From the NCBI GenBank assembly GCA_025449115.1, contig JAHLKC010000159.1, forward strand, positions 20,587 through 84,586: DNA of 64,000 nt, read 5' to 3'. The translations under genes were made by a program, and so were the position numbers. A model generated the notes under the pieces. That model saw nothing but the letters and a program-made list of their open reading frames with translations. It made no database searches and had not been told where the DNA came from. Shown here one piece after another: positions 33,013 through 42,709 of the stretch. This DNA comes from Chytridium lagenaria. Lineage: Eukaryota > Chytridiomycota > Chytridiomycetes > Chytridiales > Chytridiaceae. Positions within the stretch are counted from its first letter, which is position 1. Each line of letters begins with the position of its first letter.

Positions 33013-34286
33013 TCAGTTCTTAGGCTCAGAGGTAGCCACGGCCTGGTAACCAGGCCCATAAGCGGGAAGGTCATCCTCCTCCGAAACAGGGTCGGAAGGC
33101 GGCATCTCATAAGAGATGGTGACCTTCTCGTACTTGACCTCCTCAACAACGTCATTGTTGAAAAACTCAAACGGCTCCTTCTGGGCCTCGTCATCACCAC
33201 GAATAAGCTTGTAAGCAAGACGGGCAATCATGGCGTAGAAGACAAGAATGAGGGTTCCAGAGGCGGACACAAAGATGGCCTTGTCTGACATGTTGAGAGC
33301 GTTGAACCACTTGGCAAAACGACGCATACAGCCGCTGCGGTGGCCATTGGGGGAGGGCATGAGCTTCTCACCAACAGCCATGGGGCAGGCCTTTTGACGA
33401 ACCATGTGACCATCAGGGTAAACGTCAACGATTTGACCAACAACAGTGTCATCCTGGTTACCCTGAACGACCTCCTTTCCGTTAAGCTCGTACACACGCT
33501 CAGCAATAGAGATACGGGTGACGTTCTGGCCGTCAACTTCGACCTTCTCAGAGGTAGCGAGGACTTGGATGCCGACAACACCAACGTCAAATGATTTTTC
33601 CAGCTCTTGACGGGTCATGTTAAGGGCTTGGGGGTTAGAGCCGTAGATAGTGGCGGCCTCAACTTGGGACGTTGCTGAGACCCATAGGGATTTCGTGACC
33701 GTTAACAGTAATGTCGCCCTTGGGGGTACATCAAACAGCATAATGATGTCAGGTGAACTTGGCGGCTAGTGCATGAAACAGAGTTAGGCTTCTTTTAAAC
33801 GCAAAACCGAAGGAAACTCACCAACAACGTCGTCCTTTTCGACAAGCTCATCTTGACGAGAAACGGTCACAGCGAAGCGGCCTCCTTCTTCGAGAGCATT
33901 GACGGGCATAGAGCTCAAGAGAGGTTGCATGCACATCACTCAATGGCTTGGCCATCGATGAAACTGTTTACGATAGGATTAGAATCGGCTCCACTATATC
34001 TTTTCATTGAAGAAATATGGGGTTGAAAGGCGTCCGTAACAAGATGAACTTTCTCTATTGAGCAACAGCAACTCGCTCGATAAGCATTCCGCCACAATCT
34101 TTTTGCTTTCATCCCGCCACACACCCACACAATCAACCACACAGTGGTAAAATGCATGCTACTAAAGGTGGGATGGCTGATGGAATAGGGAGTTGATGGG
34201 TGTGATGTGATGTGATGTGAAGTGAAATACAGATACTCACCGACGGCACATGCAATGCCAACGAGAGCGCTACGGAGGAGATGCAT
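33013..34286 (-). CDS. Single-pass type I membrane glycoprotein of unknown family
   Basis: The ATG at 34284-34286 starts a short signal peptide, MHLLRSALVGIACAV, cut by an intron with donor at about 34240. The second exon (about 33970-33835) reads LLSSMPVNALEEGGRFAVTV. The main exon carries PKGDITVNGHEIPMGLSNV in one frame near 33710, then in the long frame IYGSNPQALNMTRQELEKSF, VDGQNVTRISIAERVYELNG, a transmembrane segment AIFVSASGTLILVFYAMIAR near 33250, and a cytosolic tail ending YGPGYQAVATSEPKN, stop at 33013. NMT and NVT are N-glycosylation sequons in the predicted lumenal part. Two frame changes are needed. The tail PPSDPVSEEDDLPAYGPG could be an adaptor- or ligase-binding site. I do not recognise the family; a cell-surface or endomembrane role is inferred from topology. 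Confidence 0.6.
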
Positions 34287-34799
34287 TTTGAAGTGGGTGA
34301 TTTCTGGAAGGTAATTTTTTTCAAAGTTGATGTTACGCAGCTGTCCACTTATAATTGGATTCCAAGGTTTGGTATATACGCTGCGGGTTGGTTGGTTCTC
34401 CCTCGAAATAAATAATGAAAATATCCTGAAACCATTTATTATTTGCTTACTCCTTACGTTTTACGCTAGCCGTGCAATTCTTGCTATCTAACGGAACATA
34501 AAACACTTCGTTGGTGAAGAGCCTTTAGTTCGCCAAATAAAGGGACTTTACCCTCAAACCAACATCTCAAACTCACTTTAAAATAATAATCTAGATCACC
34601 GCTCAAAGAAAGCATTTGATTAGATATCTGTAAAGTCTCGTTCTTAACGCCAAAAAGGACAGACTTCGAATCTGCGACTAGTATGAAAGACATTATGATT
34701 CTTTTTTGGAGAAATCCAAAATTGTCTACCAAATAAACCTTTGAAGCATTCTTTGGCCGCTGTTGACAATGAACCCATGCTGCCAGTCGACAAACGAGG

Positions 34800-36326
34800 G
34801 TGGAGAGCAGAAGAGGAACCAAGTCTAGAAAGGCATCCAGCACCGAGGACGAGTTGTATGTGAGCTCCGACTTTGGTGGTATGGACGAGTCGGACATGTT
34901 CGACAGAAAAACGCAGGAAAGGGATGCCAGAACGAAGACAGTGATGAAGATTGTGAAAGATCCGAATTTATTCAAAGCTTCCAGGATGGACGATTCTACG
35001 CAATTTGTAAAGACTATTGGGCAAGAGGTCTCGCAGTCGGAGTTTAAGCTACCTAGAGACGAGCCCGGAAACGACTTTATCGCGGATGAGTTTCCTGTTC
35101 AAGGATCTTCGATACAGAGAAATATTGAGATGAAAAACGCGACCAATATGCAGGATGAAGTTGTTCAGAGCGTTTCTCTCCGTCCACCAAAGTCCTTACT
35201 TAAAAAGGAGCACGGAAGAAAAGCTGCAGGATGGGATTGCCGTTTATGACCCCTTGCTCGTAAGATATGTAATGGACGATGTCTTGTTTACCCACTCTCA
35301 GCATACCGTTATCGATTATATAAGCCTGAGGAATGTTTTACGTAGGCGCATAGAAGAGCCTCAAACAATGCTTCTATAACGATGAAGTCGAATTTAGAGA
35401 TTTTCATCAATACCGCTATGAGAAATATCGCTCGAAATCGTCCCAAGTTGGACGTATTCAGATCGTGGGTGGAAATCAATGCTCTGAACAAAGATTCGAA
35501 CGAATCCTCCCTTCACAAGATTCTCGTGCAAGAAAGCCTCACTCCGAAGAATTCTGAGAGCCTTTGGAAGGATTTGCTGGACAAGAGGTATCCGCGTTCA
35601 CCGAGGAAACTTCAAAGTGCATTACTCAAGTACTTTTGGTCTTGGTGAGTTGATAGGCTTAAGCGTGCATACTTTAACATCATAATACTTGCATAGCATG
35701 CAAGGAGTATCTTCCTGGAAACAACCTTCTAGCTTTTCGCGCGAGATTGGTGTGTGCTCTGGACACGATGAGGCTTGACCAAAACGATATTAAAGATTAT
35801 GACTGACTACAATTATCAACATTGCAAGCGGGTAGCTCACGGTGATAGTATGTAAATCATGTTAGAAGTCCATTTAGTCAATCTATTTACAGTACTGGAT
35901 CACGCAATCTCGGACGTTAATCGTAGTTTGAAGTGGGCCGGAAATCTTTTTCCCAGTGCTTCTCGCAGGTGCTTTAGTCGCTTGTTATGAAATTGGAAGC
36001 TCATTTTAGTAAGTTTCAGTGGCACCTTGTTTCATCTGACGTTTTAAATAAGGCGAACTAAAATTCATCCAGTATATTTTAAGAAGGTTTTTGAGGTTTG
36101 ACGACAACCGAGACTATTGCTCCCGGCAATTGCGAAAGGATGCTATGTAATGCTATGAAGAACGGTAGACTGGAGCGCGTTCTACTGGTAATTGAGACTA
36201 TCAGTCTTAGAAGGGCCGCCGCTGCTTCCACACCTTCTAACCCTTTCGAGAGGTCTTCGTTCGGCAGGGCTTGGTCAAATGCCGTACCTATACTATTCGT
36301 CTCATTCAACCACGTTTTAGTATAGT
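34800..36326 (+). CDS. Hypothetical acidic/helical protein, frame broken
   Basis: Plus-strand gene without a clear ATG; the frame is open from about 34800. The N-terminal part is acidic and Ser-rich (SSTEDELYVSSDFGGMDESD), followed by KTVMKIVKDPNLFKASRMDD, then DPLLVRYVMDDVLFTHSQHT near 35260. In a second frame from about 35385 come LEIFINTAMRNIARNRPKLD and SLWKDLLDKRYPRSPRKLQS, an intron (35645-35697), YLPGNNLLAFRARLVCALDT, and possible last exons near 35900 (LDHAISDVNRSLKWAGNLFP) and 36100-36325. Helical content is high in the second half. No family recognised. A minus-strand frame over the first 180 bp (34484-34975) is judged a shadow. Confidence 0.45.
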
Positions 36327-36773
36327 GATAGCAGTTTATTTTGAAACGAGCAGCTTGGGGGCCCGTTTTACTCTGTCTCTAATTTTCACCGGTTCTTACG
36401 ACACATGAGTGAGCCTGTTGCACTCACTGAAAGTCGCCGCGGCGATGCAGTGTTTGCAGCGCCGCCTAAGGCTGACGGTCAATCTGGGCGCCGGAGAGCG
36501 TTGTGTTGTTGAGGATCAGGGAGTTGAGTGGTCACAACATTCTTTCAGAGAGGCGAGGTGCGCAAGATGCAAGTCTTTTGTAACTTTTTTTCTTTCTAAC
36601 GTTCTTAGAAAAAGGTGCTTTCTGGAGATACTAAAAAAGGCTAAGTGAATTCTTCATAGTGGTTCAACAATGACAGATATCCATAGCATCTGAAGTGACG
36701 GGGGTTGGTAGAGGTCAGTAGATGAATACTTAGAGTCAGAGTGCCGCAATTTATGAAGAAAGCTACTTTCTAA
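36327..36773. other. No gene seen; 3' flank of tRNA-Tyr
   Basis: Short region between the unknown gene and the tRNA. A pol III terminator for the minus-strand tRNA would be a T run on the minus strand (A run on plus) just below 36774; TTATGAAGAAAGC at 36751 has only weak A runs. Confidence 0.3.
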
Positions 36774-36881
36774 TCCCTTCTTCCGGGTTCGAACCGGAGA
36801 CCTCCTGATGGCTAGTGACTAGGATACTGGTGTGATCCAGCCAATGTTACAGTCAGATGCTCTTCCAACTGAGCTAAGAAG

Positions 36882-36883
<2 letters not shown>
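36774..36883 (-). tRNA. tRNA-Tyr (GTA) with a 37-nt intron
   Basis: Complete cloverleaf on the minus strand. Acceptor stem CCCTTCT (36883-36877) pairs with AGAAGGG, discriminator A at 36774. The D arm is GCTC-AGTTGGAA-GAGC, the anticodon stem TCTGA pairs with TCAGG (one U-G pair), and the loop CTGTAA places anticodon GTA at positions 34-36. The variable region is AGGTC and the T arm TCCGG-TTCGAAC-CCGGA is perfect. An intron of 37 nt (36846-36810) sits after base 37, the canonical nuclear tRNA intron site; eukaryotic tRNA-Tyr genes usually have one. CCA is not encoded. The mature 5' end directly abuts the LINE insertion, with no spacer; internal A and B boxes are intact so the gene may still be transcribed. 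Confidence 0.95.
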
Positions 36884-36920
<37 letters not shown>

Positions 36921-37027
36921 AAAAAACTTGATTCTTTTTCGGACATGCCCCCAAGCTGACCGGGACGGCCTCCATCGCGGAGAGGCCATCCGAAGAAGAG
37001 ATCCAGACAACACAGCAGCCAACACCC

Positions 37028-38598
37028 ATGGAGACAGAGAGGGAAGCAACAAAGAAGTCATGGGCAGAGCAGATGGATGAGGAGGAGGAAGGGGAGAAAC
37101 CACTCACCGTCAAGAAAAGACCCCGTCCTGAAGAGATACCCGACCACCCTGCAGATGTCGGTATCATCGAAGAACAAGGCATCCGCTTCCCCAGAGTATC
37201 CATGGACGACATAGAGATAGTGGACGGAGTAATGAAAGAACCAGTTAGTCAATCGCCCAACAAACAGTCAAGAAATGCTAGGATTGAGGCTGGGGTCCTT
37301 AGATCGATCCAGAAGTGCACGACGGGGAAGGCACTCCAAGACCTCGCGAAGACCATACACCCTGAAGACATCACGGTCCCCATCCTCAATGCCTTCCTTA
37401 AGGTCATGCAACCCCTGCTACAGTGTCCGTCATGTGAAGGGATCGGCACCCAACACCATTGGAAACCTTTCGGACATCAGAACCAAGCACAGTGCAGTAC
37501 GGTCCTGCATCCTGGATCTACATCCCCTCAAGATTGCCCGGGGAGAATCCCAGTATCCAGTTTCTGGGCATTCTGCCTAGATCTCCCCACTCTGCGACTG
37601 CCAAATCACACCCACAAGATGGTCCACTCGCTGTTCACCCCCCCCGTGATGGACACCATCCCAAAACCACCTTCTTCACTCCAAGAGTGCAAAAAGACCG
37701 TCAGAGAGTTATTTACCCTCCTACGCTATTGAAGATAAGACTAATATCCCACCAGCCCTCAAGAAGCTGATGCAAGAGATCCAGAAGTACTTCACCCTCG
37801 GGAAAGCCACTCAGAAGTAGTTACGCAATTATGCGGGAAATTAGCCAAGGAGAATCTGATAATGCGGAAGCGAGAGCAAGCAGGAGGTAGCAGACCAGAA
37901 CCGGGGAGTTACCTTAATGCAGCAAAGCGCAACGGAGCTAAAAAACCCTCGCCCACCCTGCAAGCCATCGCCGCGATTGCAAAACTCGCCCCGGCACTGC
38001 AACAGGAGCAACTGGATAAACTGGCGGAGACCAGAAGGAACCCAGTCACCAACTCACCTCTCCGACAAAGAGAACCGGCCATCAAACGCACACCACTGAA
38101 CATACAGTCAGTGGACGACATCACCAATCCAATACTCAAGTCCAAAGTCAACAGCATGAAGTGGACGGTGCTAGAAAACCTACCGGGAGAAAACCGCACA
38201 GTCATTCGACAATATCTACGCGCCCAGGGAGTCCCGACCAACAGCATCGCCAACAAAGAATGATGGGGAACAAGACCGAGATTGCCTTCCACGGCGAGGA
38301 CGCCCAGAAAGCGATAGACAACCTTGTAATGCGGGTCAGCAGAGTAAAGACCGTAGCCATCGACATACGCACCACCTACTTTGAAGGAGACGGCAAGGAA
38401 GAGATGAAGGACCGATTCATGAACAACTTGGCCCAAGACATGGTGCAGGCCCATGACATGGCCTTCATCATCGCGTCGTACCTGTTCCGTGTTCCCCGAA
38501 TGAAAAACATCTCTTACTCAATCGAACCTCAACCATCCTCGGCATCAAACAACTTGGGCGTAACGGCCCCGAGTCTGAATGATGGCACACCCGAATAG
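37028..38598 (+). CDS. LINE ORF1 (gag-like RNA-binding protein), frame broken
   Basis: First ORF of the LINE. The frame opens upstream of the ATG at 37028 (METEREATKKSWAEQMDEEE), is acidic then basic (KPLTVKKRPRPEEIPDH), and continues to about 37500 with VLRSIQKCTTGKALQDLAKT. A CPSC motif near 37425 may be a single zinc-binding pair. The frame changes near 37490, 37760 and 38270; later blocks read SPTLQAIAAIAKLAPALQQE, and KTEIAFHGEDAQKAIDNLVM to the stop at 38596-38598. Its expected role is binding the element RNA and forming the ribonucleoprotein. The end overlaps the ORF2 start by 17 bp, which allows coupled reinitiation. No recognised gag family. Confidence 0.7.
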
Positions 38599-41500
38599 GA
38601 ACAACGGGAAACCCACTACCATTCGGGTGGGTTCCCTGAATGTGAGAGGTCTCACGAACTCTTACCACGAATGTATTGATCTCCTCCACAAGTACAACCT
38701 CCACTTCTTGGGACTACAAGAAACTTTTTACCACTAGAATCACGTATCTTTGGATATGAGAACTACGTCCCTTTTGACACTCGGACCCCATGGATGCCAG
38801 ATCCGGTCTCACCCGCCGGGGAATCAGCATCATGCGGAACCCAGCGACAACTTCCGCTGAAGATTTCACATTAATAGAGAAGGATCCTGAGGGAGATTTC
38901 ATCTGGTTTCGGTTTAAAGGGGTGATTCGAATAGGCGTATTTTATATTCCCCCTAACCTCAAAAGATCTCGCCACTACCGGAAGAAACTGGTATCCATAC
39001 GTCGGATGCACCACATGTTCCCGGCAGAACCATCAATGATCCTCGGGGACTTTAACACAAGACTGGGCAACCCCCATAACGGGGATCTACGGGGGTCTGC
39101 GGAATGGCAAAAGACGGCGTTTATTGATGGACTGGGGAAGGCAACCTTGAACTGATCCACAACCCGCCGTCTTTAGTACCCCCGTGGACATTCCAACGTA
39201 GTGGTTTAGGATCTGGAAACTCAATCATTGACTACATCGCAGTATCGGCTGGTCTGAGGGCCCATACTACCCCCCTAAGAACCGAGCGGCAGACTCCTGT
39301 GGATACGGATCATAAACTGATTTGGACTACAGTATCACTCCCTCCAGCAGCCCAACAACGCAATCAAGAGATGCAACCCTTCTCACACGGTCGACTAAAC
39401 GAACCTACAATTCACAACAGATATAAAGAGAAATGCGCAGAAATACGGGAAGGAACGTTGCTGGCCATCACCAACGCATTGGAGGGGGCCAACATGGACA
39501 ACCTCTCTGATAAGGCTGCACTGGAGGTAGTGGATAAGGCAATGGCGGCCTTAACCACACCTCTGGCGAAGGTCCTAGCAGAGGTGGTAGGACGACGAAA
39601 CCCCAATAAGTCCCCAAAGGCTGATTCGTGTTGGGATGACGAGATGAAATCCTTGGCAAAAGAACGTCAATCTGCTCTTCACCGCCGTAACGATACGTAT
39701 ACGTGGTCCCCACTCTATGCACAGGCGGAGGAGGAACGAGAAGGCTCGGAGGAAGCTGAAACGTACCTTTCAAAAGAAGAAAACTGCGGGATACCAGAAA
39801 TGGACGGAGACCTTGCACAACTCAACACAAACAGAGACCGTCAGGAGAGTTGCAGCTGCCTCTCGCCGAAGAGGCCGTCACACCACAGCATCGGGCCTCC
39901 GCAACGATGAAGCATCTCTCGAGCAAGCCCGTCAACATTTTGCTAAAGTGAATTCGATTAATGGACAGCCGACCGCAAACCCCCCACCCCTATCAGAAAC
40001 ACCTCTCCCCCATCCGCCTGAGGTCTTCAATATCCTTCGTTGACGACATCGTGAGAGCCATTAGTCGAACCCCCTCCGGGAAGGCGGGAGGGACTGACGG
40101 CTTTCGTGCAGAGGTGCTTAAACCAATTCGGACCATAGTCGCGGAATGGTTGACCCCCATTGTTAACTTCATGGTTCGGGCGGGAGTATGCCCTTCAGCC
40201 TGGAGTCAGGTGAACATCCTCCCGTTGTGGAAGGCCAAAGGGGATAGCGCCGATGTGACCCAGCACCGACCTATCTCACTAACGCAGGTCATGAGGAAAG
40301 TGGTTGAGCGAGCCATTCTACCCCATCTGGGACAGTTGCCTCTCGACTCAGCACAAGGAGGGTTCCGTAAAGGCAGAGGGACGGCAGACCAGGCGGCGGT
40401 TCTCAACGCAATCATCAAAGCACGTTTGGCGACAAATGGAGGGAGAGCAGGACACCTACTATGTTTCCTAGACATTAAAGCAGCTTACGATACGGTGGAT
40501 CGTAAGTTATTGTGGGAAAAACTGCGCGCTAAGGGAACGCATGAGACCCTGGTCTCTTTGCTACAAGCGATGTTTGATAGATGTGTGGCGACTATCACCA
40601 TTAACCGGGAAACCAGTGGGGTTTTTTGGTTGGAGATCGGCCTACTTCAAGGGTCAGTCCTCAGTCCGGTTCTGTACAGCCACTTCATTGACGATATTGC
40701 ATCAAGGTTCCGCGCTCGCTTTGGAGCAACATCTATGGTCCTGTACGCGGATGACATCGTCATCATCGCTAGCTCAGTGGCAGAAATGTATCGTATGATC
40801 CGATTCCTGGAATATGAAAGTCGCCAGCACCATTTTCGTTTTGCTCCAGCCAAGACTGTCGTCCTGGCCCCCACGCATCTTGCCAACATAGCGCTCACCT
40901 CACTCAAACTCTACGACTCCATCCTTCCCCAACAAACTTCCTTTGGCTACCTTGGATTCATGTTCACTTTGTACGGCTTTGACCCCCACCGCCATGTGCG
41001 AGCCAGGATTCAATTTGGCAAAGCAAGGCTTAAAGACATAGTGCCCCTTGGATTTAGGGGAACGGCTTCTCGGGCAGCACAATTCTGAGGGTCTACAAAT
41101 CTAAATTCGACCTGTGGTCGAATATGGATTCCAGCTCACCATATTCCCAGCCTCCCTCATTCAACAATGCGAACGATTCCAACTCCAAGCATTACGAACC
41201 GGCCTCTCCCTCCCATACTCAACGACTCAACGGGGGCTTCGTCGACTACTGAACCTCCCGACACTGCAATTCCGCAACATTGCTCTGGCAACTAAGTTGA
41301 GAGTGCGCATGTGGGATAGGAGGGAAGATCCCTCTTTCCTTACCTCCCTGGTTTTCGACATGGAGGAAATTGAAGGCGAACACGACCCTAATTTCCGTAA
41401 TGTCATAACCACATCGCACTTATGGCAAGAAGCCATGAATAGACATACGGCAGCACCAGACCAATTCCCTACCTTAGAAGCAGCGCTAGTTCTACCGTTT

Positions 41501-42088
41501 TACAACCTCCAAGGAAGCAAAGAGCTCAGCACCCTGGAGGCAGAAAGGCTACGAGCGGCAAGAGAAGACCAAAGAGGGAAATACCAGGAACTTGCCCTCG
41601 CTATCACCCACAAAGATCAACCCGCAGCAATCCTGACAGCCCGTACCCCATTCATATCCAGGAAGACCCGTCGTCGGCTACTTTGCTGGAGGCTGGGTGC
41701 CCTCCCGGGACATCCGTACAAAGAGTGCATGAGATGCTTGGAGAGGGACGGCATACCCTCTGAAGTGAGCCGGACCCATGCAGTGGAGTGCTCTGGAGGG
41801 GATGTCTGGATCCCTGACGTCATAGAGGACTACGCACCTGGGGGGTGGGAGGCCAATGCACATCCCGGGATCAATCATATCGACCGACTACTGGACATTC
41901 TGGAGGACCTCCCCAGACTCCCCAACGTACCGCGACACGCATCACCGGAGCAATATGAAGAATGGCAACAACAATGCACGGCCGTTAACAACTCAGTGAA
42001 AGACACATGGGCACTGGCCGCTACCGCAGTCAACAGGGTCTGCTCCCGCCTTCTTGGCTGGAACGGCGATGGCCTCGACGACCAATAG
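38582..42088 (+). CDS. LINE ORF2: apurinic-type endonuclease and reverse transcriptase
   Basis: Replication protein of the LINE. The ATG at 38582 leads into the endonuclease: VGSLNVRGLTNSYHECIDLL, FLGLQETF, MILGDFNTRLGN near 39045, IIDYIAVS near 39230 and VDTDHKLIW near 39300, which are the metal-binding and catalytic positions of APE-type LINE nucleases. The reverse transcriptase runs from about 40050: SGKAGGTDGFRAEVLK, HRPISLTQVMRKVVERAIL, QGGFRKGRGTADQAAVLNAI, FLDIKAAYDTVDRKLLW, GLLQGSVLSPVLYSHFIDDI, and the catalytic LYADDIVII near 40745. After a frame change near 41090 the C-terminal region (41114-42088) has HPYKECMRCLERDGI and HAVEC, a Cys/His finger typical of L1-like ORF2 ends. Four or more single-base breaks (near 38730, 39150, 39900, 41090) make this copy inactive as read, unless they are errors. 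Confidence 0.9.
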
Positions 42089-42538
42089 CACTCCCCAATC
42101 TCTTTGACGGTTCTTTATCTTTTGTAGGCGAAGTTGGTAGTTTTTCTTGGGCAGGTTCTTTATTAGTGTTTTTGGTTTTATCTCCGGAAATGCGGTTACA
42201 TTCCAATCCCACCCGACAGACGGATGGGTCGAGGGCAGGCCCCCGCAGTCCTCTTTTTTCTCTCGTACCCTAAAATCTTAAATACCCCAGTGGTCTCGAG
42301 GAAACTATGACTCCCTGGGTTCCCTGTAAGGACTCGTGAGTCCCCCCCTTTCCCCTTTCCCAACTGGTCCCGCCCCCCTTTACGCATGTAATACTTCTTT
42401 CCTTTCACCCGGTCTGTCAAATTGCCTGAGCCCAGAACGGGACACGTAGGCCTGTTATTTCTTTGGTTTTTTCTTTACGTGCGGGAGGTCGCAAGGCTTT
42501 TGTTGTATTTAGAGTTTGCCCCAATAAATAACTATAAA

Positions 42539-42570
<32 letters not shown>
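42089..42570 (+). other. LINE 3' UTR and poly-A tail
   Basis: Non-coding 3' part of the LINE, with pyrimidine-rich blocks (CCCCCCCTTTCCCCTTTCCC near 42342), CCAATAAATAAC about 15 bases before the tail (42520-42531) as a polyadenylation signal, and about 31 A residues. Confidence 0.8.
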
Positions 42571-42573
<3 letters not shown>

Positions 42574-42709
42574 AGGGTTTTTTTGTGTCGAATACGTCCA
42601 GAAAAAACAGTATGACCATAATTTTAATAAATCCTTGTATCACCTTTTTTATCTGTTTGTACTTCAGAGATTATTTTTTTTTAAAAACTTCATCGAAGGG
42701 AACACAAAT

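Larger units (their letters stand above)
36877..42584 (+). mobile_element. Full-length LINE (non-LTR retrotransposon), APE/RT type, abutting tRNA-Tyr
   Basis: Element of about 5.7 kb on the plus strand. It is flanked by a perfect 14-bp target-site duplication, AGAAGGGTTTTTTT, at 36877-36890 and 42571-42584; the 3' end is a poly-A of about 31 bases (42540-42570). The 5' side has a T run of 36 (36884-36919), longer than the T7 of the right duplication, so T expansion or a T-rich 5' end is present. It encodes two overlapping ORFs (ORF1, and ORF2 with endonuclease, YADD reverse transcriptase and a C-terminal Cys/His motif). No RNase H is seen. Domain order fits the L1-like clade. Several single-base breaks occur in both ORFs. 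The left duplication covers exactly the 5' acceptor strand of the tRNA. Confidence 0.92.

Noticed and set aside
34484..34975. Minus-strand frame of 163 residues with a hydrophobic start
   Set aside because: It overlaps the acidic plus-strand gene, which has a better protein-like pattern and downstream exons; the hydrophobicity comes from the antisense of acidic codons.
36877..36919. Poly-T next to the tRNA read as a pol III terminator
   Set aside because: It lies at the 5' side of the minus-strand tRNA, so it cannot terminate it; it belongs to the LINE junction.
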